64,000 bases of DNA from contig JAQGDQ010000202.1 in assembly GCA_030141605.1 (NCBI GenBank), positions 218,099-282,098 on the forward strand. The letters are read 5' to 3'. Below are positions 48,506 to 64,000 of this stretch, in pieces; positions within the stretch are counted from its first letter, which is position 1, and every line of letters starts with the position of its first letter. A model generated the notes under the pieces. The model was given only the letters and a program-made list of their open reading frames with translations. It had not been told where the DNA came from and ran no database searches. The position numbers and the translations under genes were made by a program. The DNA comes from Tubiluchus corallicola. Lineage: Eukaryota; Priapulida; Priapulimorpha; Priapulimorphida; Tubiluchidae.

Positions 48506-49098
48506 TACACATAGCTACAACACTGATTTGTTTTACGAGCAGTTTTGTAAAATGCTTTTGATTGCAACCCCAATTCATCTGACTTAGCAACAAGATCATC
48601 CAACTTTTCACCTCTAGCCAACACGGCTTGTATTGTATCATGCATTATGACTTTAGTTTCTTCTAAATCTGTTTCTATTTTAGTCATAGAATCGGCTTTA
48701 GTTGGATCCTGGTACTTTGCCAGCAGCACATCCAGACCTGGAAAATTTACTTCCTTTTCTGTAGCTCCTGGCCACTGAGATGGTGCTACTTTCTCTGCAA
48801 AGTCAGTTAATACTTTATTGAGTAATGTAAAGCAAACCCTCTGAGGATATTCATGATCACCTATAATGACACCTGCCAAGTTGTCGGATCTAACATAAAC
48901 ATGGCACAGATATCCTTGTTCCTTAATGGAAGCTCTTGTGCATGGGGAACTTCTTTCTGTAATGATTTGACTTGTAAATCTCATGAATTCCTGTACACTA
49001 CTCCTCTGGAAATACCCGAATGAAGATAAGTCATAAGCAGCTTTTAGTGTCTGGACTTTTGAGCTTTTGTATAGTACAGTGATGGCATACAGCTTCAT
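48505..49098 (-). CDS. YKT6: YKT6 R-SNARE
   Basis: Prenylated R-SNARE for ER-Golgi, endosomal and autophagosome fusion. A single ORF of 197 residues (human: 198). Residues 1 to ~130 form a longin domain (MKLYAITVLYKSS, then SSFGYFQRSSVQEFMRF), the SNARE helix follows (ETKVIMHDTIQAVLARGEKL with the central Arg, then DDLVAKSDELGLQSKAFYKT), and the C-terminus is CCSYV, a CAAX box with the preceding palmitoylated-type Cys as in the family (human CCAIM). No transmembrane segment, as expected. The coding region has no intron. A strong acceptor-like TTTTTCTAG lies 58 nt upstream of the ATG, so a 5' leader is probably spliced on. Very secure. Confidence 0.96.
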   Translation of the reverse strand: MKLYAITVLYKSSKVQTLKAAYDLSSFGYFQRSSVQEFMRFTSQIITERSSPCTRASIKEQGYLCHVYVRSDNLAGVIIGDHEYPQRVCFTLLNKVLTDFAEKVAPSQWPGATEKEVNFPGLDVLLAKYQDPTKADSMTKIETDLEETKVIMHDTIQAVLARGEKLDDLVAKSDELGLQSKAFYKTARKTNQCCSYV

Positions 49099-50137
49099 TT
49101 TGATGATCTAGACAATATGCACACCAGGAGACAACTGGGCATGAATGCAGCACTTTCTAGAAAAACAAAATAATCTGTTGTGAAGTTTTCAGTTTAAATA
49201 ATGTGACAAAATATGGAAATTCACTGGCGTCATACTAACTTACAGCCACTAGTTATCAAATAACTCCTAGAAATGAAGTTCAGGCTATTTCAACAGATGC
49301 AGCATCTTAGCACAGGGGTTGAGGAAGGGTTCAAACGTGACCTTTATTAATGTTTCTAAAGGGTAACATATTATCTTAAAGCACTCATTGAAAATGTACG
49401 AATTAATTTGGCATAAACCAACACATAATTAAATAAAGACCATTTGCATATACCATGCAGATGACTTCTACAAGAGAAGAAATATTTGTCTGTGTCGTTA
49501 TTTATTCATTAATGAAATATACAATATTAGAACCTGATGTTGTGATCTATACTCATAAATGGTCTGATAGTCTGATTGGGCTCAACCTTGCGTCAGAGTC
49601 CGCGGGATGTTTTTTTATCGCTAATTCTGGTTCTTCTGACATACAAATCTTTTAAAGGAACTGAATAATGACCAGTGTGATACCTTGGGGATTTCAGATA
49701 CTAATCATTTGACATAAACATGTACCTAGACTATACAATGGAAGTGGTTATGAGGTCACAGGACATAAGTATGATGCCATAATAACCATGGTCCCATCAA
49801 ACGGAACTTATGAACGCACTTTTTGACTAGTACCGGTAACGGTACACGTAAGTCACAATACGGTACACATTGCGATACTAAACTCACGTATAATACGTAT
49901 CAAGACACAGATCAAGTTAACATTTGCAGGTTTTAATAAAAAAAACCAGATTCAGCTATTGATATATGTTGATAGCTGTTGATACGTATTTACAGTACAT
50001 TATAACAGCTGCAGCTTGAACAATTTCACACTGTTTTTATCAGTGGACAGTCAAACGTGCTAAATATTAATGATTCAGATTATCGCGATACTGGTGCACT
50101 TTGACGATACATCTATCGTAACAAATGGCATCATGAT

Positions 50138-50825
50138 CAGAGATGTTACCGAAACTGAAATTACAAACCCAAATTAAAATTTATGAAATACAGGAAAGCG
50201 ATAATGAAAGGAAATCTAACCGAAAACATTTTTCAAGCAGGAGTATAGACAAACTGAAAAAAATTCTAAAATAAATAAAATACTTTGTTTTTGCTTGTTT
50301 GCTTTTATTTGCTCTGATACAAGTAGCTAGGCAAAAAAAATCTTAAACCAAAAAAATAGAACAATGTTTATAGTTAAAGACAATGATGCTTCAAAAAGTG
50401 ACAAATTTTATTTTGCAATGTTTTGTTGCCTATATTTCATAAATTATCAGTTAAACTTGGTTTTATTCAAATTACGATTTGATATTTCGGTTAATAGTGC
50501 CTGGAGATCTAAAGCTTCACAGTCATCAGCCCTGAAGATATGCCGTATTGCCATAAAAAGCATGATACAAATGGTGCAAAAAGTTATATAAACGATATTT
50601 ACACTTTATTTGAACTATTTTAGCCCAAATTTTTCAGCGATTTTTAACATCTAGGAGAAAAAATAGGTAAGCCGGATAAATAATACTAAAATCGCATTAA
50701 AATGCTACTGAAAATTATTGAAAGTTTCAGCTACGAAATTTAAATATTTTTGATGAAAATCAAACTGAACCAAAAGTGCAATAATTGGCAAACCGAAACA
50801 AAATTTTCGTTCCGTAACATCCCTG
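50138..50825. mobile_element. hAT-type non-autonomous element
   Basis: A 688-bp element begins cagagatgttaccgaaac and ends with the complement-type gttccgtaacatccctg. It is flanked by a perfect 8-bp duplication, atcatgat, at 50130-50137 and 50826-50833. CAG..CTG ends with an 8-bp duplication are diagnostic of hAT. Inside, gaaac/gtttc motifs recur; there is no transposase. Confidence 0.9.
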
Positions 50826-50839
50826 ATCATGATGCATCA

Positions 50840-53800
50840 ACGTATCTTTACAGGCCTACTTACGATGCCGTACTTATTATGAAATGATATGTATAGATGT
50901 CTCAAGACTTTAAAAACACTTTCATTTTATAGTTTAGGTAGATTTCCATATCAAATACATTTATGTACTATAAAGTAAAAAGTTAACGGTGTAAACAGTG
51001 GTTTTACATTTTGATGGCCATCTTGAATATGACCAAATTCCTCTGGTCATCATTCAGATCCTTAATCTATAATGTTATTACAATAACAGATCAACAAAAA
51101 AAAACATCCCATTGACTCTCACTCAATGTTCATTTCATTTTTTGACATTTTTCAACTAGACTAACTGATGTCAAATTTATATAAATTACCTCAAGTAACT
51201 TCGCTGAGAAATTTAGGACACCAGTGCAATTTGATCCAAGACGGTAATAAACTACTGCTGATAAATGTAAAAAATGGATATTTTCTGGCTGTTAAAGTAA
51301 TCCCTAACCCCTTACCCATCCATCACATGAATATAGAAAGATATGAAAATTTAGTATTCAAAAACAAGCCTCTCTTTTCAGTTTACTTACTCCTGTGATA
51401 AAATTGCTGGCCATTTTTAACTTAGATTTGGTACATGACTTATAAATGATTTTTATAATTATAATCTTACAATTTTTAAAAGCAGTAGTTCTACAGTGCA
51501 AGACTTTTGAAAAGTGTCTTAGTTTGTCAATTTTGCATGAGAAAAATTGCTTTTCTGGGGTGAGTTGCACACTCAAATTTTAACATTTTTTTAGTTTTAT
51601 AGCCTACTATTATTATTGTAGCTCCGTGTTGGTTCAAGTTAGTAATATGTCATATTACCATTTCACTAAAGGTAGCTTGTGCTATAGTACTGTCGATGAT
51701 TTCAATTTAAAAATACTCAACTCCTACTCCATTACTCTAGGGGTTGAGTTGTAGGCTTACTCAATTGACTCCACAGCCCTGCAGATTACTTCTACAAATA
51801 TTTCTAAGCTGTATTGAAACTTGCTGAAAATATGATCTTATGAAGAAGTTTCAATGCCCCTGCAGGCATCACATTGGTCTAAACTAAGGCTATAGCTAAT
51901 GTTTCTACAATCATATTCTTTTACAAAAAAACAGATTTAGTAGTTTAACTAAATTCATGGTTAAAAGTTGGTTAAATGGTATCGAAAAACTGAATTTTAA
52001 CACGTTTATAAAACCATTATTACATAGTTATAAAATGAAAGAAACATTAATTTAATCCAAAGATTGCACAGCCTTTTAAGTTTCTCAAAATTACCTTTCT
52101 TGGAAAGGTACCTACTATTCTTCGAAAATATACTTCCCTGTGCAATCTACTTCCTACATTACACATAGTTTAAAATTAGACTTTAAGTTTAATGGAAGTG
52201 AACTCTGGAACAATAATAATATGCTTACTATACTAGTATTAATACTAGTACTAAAATATAATTAATTATATTTAAACGCCTTCAGACAAAAGCTTGACAC
52301 AATGTCATGCTAACTGTGTCCAACTAAAGTAGAATCTATCTACTAGCCGCTTATAAACCATAACTAGTACAAGTGAAATAACTTTACTACCCAAAACAAA
52401 AGTGACTGCAGTCTATCTAAATGCTATTAACAATCGAATGCATGAAATTTCATTTCCATTGAATTTTAGTTTGTAGTTAACACAAATGCGCTTTCTTTTT
52501 CTCTCGCGGTGATTTCTTCACATGTATTATCACATACAAGCGAAAACAGATGGTGATTGCACATCAAATTATTGCAAAACTTTTCAGTTCGTCAACATCT
52601 ATTTTCGGAGTTTGCAAAAATACTGATTTTGAAACTTATGTATTGTGGTCACACCGCTATCAAAGGCAAGCGCTTTAGTTGCTATAGATAACGTACACAA
52701 AAGCACACTTATATTTCTCTACGAGTATTTGGTTGTATTACAGTACCATGACGAATTCCACACGAACAGAATAGGCCTTTTTTTGAAAATTTCTAACAAT
52801 AGACACAAATTTTGACGGCATTATGTCCAAGTTCTAAAAACTGTTTATGTAATAGCATATAATTGGAACAAATCTGATGAGTGTCGGAAATACATTTCCG
52901 ACTAGCAAATTAAGTACTTGCCTCGTGTAAAATGTAAATAACTGTAGGAAGTGCCTACGAAAGTATGTACATAATTACCTGACTTAGCACCCCATTATCT
53001 ACTAAATGTGTTGAATGAACAAGGCTTGGTATAAAGTCTGAGGCAGAAATTAAGAGATTGGGAGAAACCTGATCTGCCATAAAGAACGTTTTCTGCTGGC
53101 TGCATTTTGCACGCACTTTAACATACTGTTTTTACAGGCGACTATATGTGAAGAACTGATTTAACTGTTACTTTCCTGTTGGATATTATTATAAGAAAAT
53201 TTCTTATTAGAACGTATGATATTATAACAAAACGTTGTGCTCATTCGTGAATCATAGATGTCACAAAGTGTAAGTTCACATAATTTTTATTCTAATTTCA
53301 CATGTTTAAACTGTTCAAACTTTTGGTAACATCTGCAAGAACTTGGTAATATTTGTAACTTAACGTGATTATCCTGTTTTTCAAAGATCAAATAAAGCTT
53401 TACTTCTAGCAAAAGCCTGTCACTAATAAACTGTACAACTGCATTGCCTTATACGGAGCTTAGAGAGTTTGTTCTGTTACCGTAAAATATTGAGCACATC
53501 AGTTATAAAGAATACATGTATAGTTTCCCCCATAAATAAGTGCACTGTAGGAAAGGGGTATAGTTTATCCCCGTTATAGGGATAAGTTTTCCCAAATGAT
53601 ATATTGAAATTGTAAACTGTTATTGTTGTGACGTCTACTAATATCTTTACTTTTTTCACAGATTGTTACTATGAATTGTGCGTTCTGTTGAATATATAAG
53701 TACGTCACGATTTTCTAATTTATTGTTTATTAGTTTCATTCACTATATACAGGAATGACCAAATTGGACAAGAGATATTAAATCTTTTCTAGGACAAGTT

Positions 53801-54800
53801 TTTACGTACATTTTTTAGCTTTATACAACGTTTCTCCCTTCTATCTGAGCAGAAAACAAACAAACTGACCAAAAATTCAACTAAATTCAAATTTTCGACA
53901 TGATAACAGATTTCAGTCTCGTTCTATACATCGTGCCGAAAGCACTGAGCAGAATTTAGTCTTGTTCTCGACAATGAGCTCTATTTATGTAGGTCGTGGA
54001 AATAAAACTTTCAAAATTTATATAGACACATTACCAAAGGTAGGCCTGTGATACAGAGATGTTATAAAGAAATCACCAATTTTCTAAATTTGGATAGGGA
54101 AGGATTCCTTAACCGTAAATTCAATAGAAGTAATACGCCTTACTATGTGTATATAAAAAATTTCATTAAAATGTTACCATTTTTACTGATATTGTTGGAA
54201 CTAGCTAGAGATTCCAATAGCCGACATTATAGGTCGAACAATATTATTCTCACGTATCTGTTTTGTTTGTACAAAATGACATTGTAGGTGCATGTGGCCC
54301 TTGTTAAATTTAACAAATATCACCCCTACTTCGAAATGAAGTTGTTAGTGAACACAGTATTTGTAGACTGAATGTATATTGGGTGGACAAGACATTACAA
54401 ACATTACAGTTCGACCAAATTAATGAGATCTTTATACCCAATGCTAATCAAGGCTTACCGGCCATTGTAAAGTCAGGGCCGTGTTGAGTTGGATATAGGC
54501 CCAGTCAGACGGGCAATTTAAAGCACAAGAAAACCCCCTATAAACACAAAGCTTAAAAAATTTAAATTTAAATTTTATATCACTTAGATACTGCCTTTTT
54601 ATATACAGGACTTCAATCAGCAGTCATGCTGTATAAAACACGTAAATTTAAACTCCCGCGATGACCGTTAGACGCAGCCATTTTGACTACAGGTCATTTG
54701 AAACAAGTTTAGATAACATCGTGTAACATTAAGCCCATTTCAAATAGGTCATTAAGTATTTTCTAAACACTCAAACTTGTTGTTCGTAAGCTCGTAGCGA
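50840..54800. other. Long spacer, no recognised gene
   Basis: Four kilobases of AT-rich DNA between YKT6 and the orphan ORFs. A stretch near 51715-51780 resembles the end of a decayed repeat. No coding homology recognised on either strand. Confidence 0.5.
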
Positions 54801-54818
54801 TACTGGACCTAGCTCGTT

Positions 54819-55043
54819 ATGAAGGCTAAGCGTTACTTAACCAGCAGAGGTGTCCTGTTTCATGGCACGACTAAAGATAGAGGTAATCTGTTTAATGCTA
54901 AAAAATTCTCAAACAGGAAAATTGTCAACGTTAGCATAGACAAGTATAAACTTTTCTGGCACGAAGCAAAATACGTCGTACAAAATGAGCTTCCGCTTAC
55001 AAGAAGTTTATTTGAGTACCACAGAAACGCAAAAACTAAGTAA
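54819..55043 (+). CDS. Unknown small ORF (74 codons)
   Basis: Starts MKAKRYLTSRGVLFHGTTKD and ends in FEYHRNAKTK. It is basic and hydrophilic, with no signal peptide or membrane segment. I do not recognise it. It may be a lineage-specific small gene, a first exon (donor-like gaggtaatc near 54879) or chance in open sequence. Confidence 0.25.
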   Translation: MKAKRYLTSRGVLFHGTTKDRGNLFNAKKFSNRKIVNVSIDKYKLFWHEAKYVVQNELPLTRSLFEYHRNAKTK

Positions 55044-55535
55044 CAAACCCACAATAAATAGGCTAATAAAATTTATACCAGTTTCAAAAAGTATGATATT
55101 TACAAAGGATAAGTCATTCATGATTAGAAGTTACATCTCATTTGTCAATATAGAAGTAAGGTAAAATTACAAAATTGCTTCTTAAAAATCGTTATTAGGC
55201 TTAATAGCATAGCTAAACATGCAATTGCAAAATCGCAGCTTGCAGTACAGCTAATTAAGCAATAATAATTAAAAAGCTGTGAAATAGCGACGAGTTGCAT
55301 ATGTGGAGATATTATTCTTTGATAACTGTAAAAAACAACGCTCCGATTTCTTTACAGTTTTGGATGTATTATATTAATAGTTATGTAAAGAAGCAAATTC
55401 TAAACGTAAATACTTCTTCACTGCTTTAAATTTAATTTAATAAAGTGTTTATAGGTCATTGCACAGTTCATGATGTCAAAGAGTCCAGCTGCACAGAAAA
55501 ATCTACCACGCTAGTTTATAAAATTTAGTTAAAAC

Positions 55536-55739
55536 ATGTATGCACCAAAACGAATGGCGAATGCGACATTATTATTTTCTCATAATAAAGAACGAGGGAA
55601 GTTTGTCCAGATGTTGAACGAAGCTAAAAGAATGTTCGCATCGCGCAGTTTATATGTAAAGCAATTTGGGGAAAATAATGAGACAATTTCCAGTCCTTGC
55701 AAGAAAATGTACGAAAGTGCGTTAACACTATTTAGGTAA
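55536..55739 (+). CDS. Unknown ORF, possible first exon
   Basis: A 67-codon ORF starting MYAPKRMANATLLFSHNKER and ending in YESALTLFR, where the sequence passes through a donor-like TTTAG|GTAACT before the stop. Basic, Lys/Arg rich, with a short potential helix around KFVQMLNEAKRMF. No family recognised and no second exon identified. Confidence 0.28.
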   Translation: MYAPKRMANATLLFSHNKERGKFVQMLNEAKRMFASRSLYVKQFGENNETISSPCKKMYESALTLFR

Positions 55740-55744
55740 CTTTA

Positions 55745-57315
55745 TTTTACTTTAACGCTGCAGTATCCCCTTTTATTATATATTTTATGCTTGTGTTATA
55801 AATTTATGAAGTGTATTATATCAATTTTAATGGCCAATTTGACATTGTTGTCACGCAATTATACAAGTGCGGCATTTTATAACTAACTGAACTTTTAGAA
55901 CTTCATCACGCGACTTCACACTGAGTTATCGGATCGAATAGAAGCTGGCCGCTGGTCAGTCGCTCAAGAAATAGAAACAATTTCTATTTTCGAGCGCCGG
56001 GCGACTTGACGCATGCCGCTTATCATCATACACTGAAAATATATAAGTTATATTTCTTGCTGCCCCATCGATAAACGCGGTAGCTGAGCACGGTCGCTAG
56101 TCGCCAGTCGCTTTGGTGTATTAGCCACTGACCCGAAAAAGGAATTTGTTAATAGCTAATACAAATGGACCCATGGATGATCAAGATCGAATACAGTTTT
56201 AACATTAGCCATTAGTGATTTTAACGTAGTCATCAAAATTTATCTTTGCAAAATTTATATAATTACATTACAGTGTGACATTGCAATGCTTAAAACGTCA
56301 AAAGTTTACAAGTGTAGCTTTAAACGCAAAATGAGATGTATCTATTTTTTAATTTTTCAGTTTTGATACGCAATTCTTATGCACTAATGAAACATTAATA
56401 TCGCAGATGTCGGTCGTAATAAGAATTCTTTGCAACAGTTTATTAGTCTTAACGGGCCTGCCCATGAGACTTACAAAAGTGGGATTCCCAGCCATTATCA
56501 TTATCAAAAAGAAACGTTGTCTCATTTCAACAATGACGATTAATGAAAATGTTCACCACAAGAAACGATCTTGACGTTGCTGCGAAAATACTAGCGTAAT
56601 GGGGCTAATAATCAGGGGTCGCATTCACAAACACGTTTGTAAGAAGCTTAGTGAATGCGCCCCCAGTATTGCAGCTACAGAATAATAATAACAAAACTAA
56701 GGGGAACCAACTGAAATGAAATGTTACAGTGCTTTCAAGTTTATCAGATACAACATCTTACTACAACTGTAAATGATTTCACAAGAAGTTAATTAAATTA
56801 AACCTATCTTTAACAAAATTAATAATACTGTCTTTCCACATAAATAAAATTAAAGTCCAAGTCTGTAACTAATAATGCATAATACATTACTTTTAGGGTG
56901 CAAAAAAATTCAAAGGGATGTGATAGTCAAACGGAGGTTGTGACAGTGTGGGACAGAGTTGACTAACTGGCTGAGAACTTTCAATTTCACATGTTTGCAG
57001 TTCACACATTACAAAATATAATAGCCGAATAGATATTGCAATGATAGTGCTGCTATATCATCAACTTTTTTCTATTTTTTCTCATAGCTGCCAATCACAT
57101 TGACTACAGTTACCTGGTAGACAAATACGTAATGAAAAAAAGGTAATAATCACAATGGAGTTTTGATAATTCTGCTCTAACCAAATTATGAATCTTAACG
57201 CACCTTTTTCCAGCTACAGACTTTGACTTTAACATATTACAGCAATAATAATTACAATAAATTATTTGATTCTAATCCCTGATGTATGAAAGGCTTGTTA
57301 TTTGTTTGCCATCAG
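55745..57315. other. Spacer with a GC-richer hairpin near 55915-56120
   Basis: Between about 55915 and 56120 is a GC-richer patch with repeated gtcgc/gcgac words and the hairpin cgctcaagaaatag / ctattttcgagcg. It looks like a short mobile element but the ends are not fixed. The remainder has no recognised feature. Confidence 0.4.
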
Positions 57316-57321
57316 AATGTG

Positions 57322-63301
<5,980 letters not shown>

Positions 63302-64000
63302 CTGCAAGGAAAACTCAAGTCACCATACAAACAGAAGATCAAAATGATGCCATTCAAAGAGTGCGTTTGCTAACAGTTTCATTAGACCTATTAACTGGAC
63401 AGAAATTTTATATAACTTAAAAGTTAAAAACCGAAAATGCTGACTACAACGTCACCAACAAACTGACTGTAAACTGTACAATGAGTAAGAAAAATAATGG
63501 TATTTCGGATACCGCACGTGTCCACAAATGCTTATAGGATGTTATTTTACTTAAAGTATCTTACTATTTGTTCCTTAAACGTGTTCACAAAAGAACATAA
63601 ATTAAGTAATTTAGATACCTATTTACATGTTGTTATGAAAACAAGGTTAAATTCAGGATCAATGTTTTCTTTATGTTGTAAGCTCAACAAACAGTCTCTG
63701 TCATAAAAAAATTTCTAAATTTGCTGTATACCATACGATATACTTATACAACGTATAATCATCTATGTGCCTGTAAATTCATGATCCACTCTTCGAGGTT
63801 TCCATGACATCCGTATCGGCAACCACCGATGTCCACAATTTATGCATCCGTAAAAGGAATAAAGGAGTGTCACAGTTGTATGTTCGTCCACGAAGTGAAT
63901 CCCACGAGAGAATGAATTCATACCGTGGCTTGAATAATAATTACAATATCCAGTGCCTAGTCACCAGTTAATTTGAATAAGACGTGTGTGGGCAGGGCGT
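63302..64000. other. FHL intron, continues past the window edge
   Basis: The next upstream FHL exon should be to the right. No LIM-coding sequence is visible here on the minus strand. Confidence 0.5.

Overview
The window is nuclear DNA of an animal, most likely an AT-rich invertebrate (sponge, cnidarian or similar; I cannot fix the phylum). The genes are split by GT..AG introns, the best protein resemblances are to animal proteins (FHL LIM protein, CEP97, sedlin), and the non-coding DNA is full of degenerate LINEs and of pogo/Tigger-, hAT-, mariner- and Harbinger-type terminal-inverted-repeat elements. I see no bacterial gene, CRISPR array or intact virus.

Layout. 379-6357 (minus): first seven coding exons of the mitochondrial RNA helicase SUPV3L1; the rest lies left of the window. 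7300-14600: repeat-dominated spacer with a broken CR1/Jockey-like LINE on the minus strand (about 8656-11100) abutting an inverted fragment of a related LINE. 15000-32128 (plus): a complete gene of about 21 exons for a CEP97-like centriole/cilium protein (leucine-rich repeats, IQ motif, then a fibronectin type III domain and a long acidic exon). 36172-38929 (minus): FAM32A followed, only 56 bp after its stop codon, by an intronless TRAPPC2. 37000-48300: dense repeats, including a foldback element, a 64-bp near-perfect palindrome and a hAT element holding a second transposon. 48505-49098 (minus): intronless YKT6. 57322-63301 (minus): last four coding exons of an FHL-type LIM protein; its start lies right of the window.

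The genes are general cell-biology genes (mitochondrial RNA decay, centriole capping, spliceosome, two membrane-traffic factors, LIM scaffold) and do not form one pathway. Exon models were joined by hand; reading phase agrees at every junction given.

The most unusual signals are (1) the FAM32A-TRAPPC2 pair spaced like a polycistronic unit, together with 3' splice-acceptor signals 5-58 nt upstream of the start codon in four of four genes whose starts are visible, which suggests spliced-leader trans-splicing (or systematic 5'UTR introns); (2) a CEP97 with an FN3 domain, two in-phase 24-nt microexons and alternative 3' ends; and (3) a TIR element that contains a piece of 5S rRNA. These are hypotheses from sequence only.
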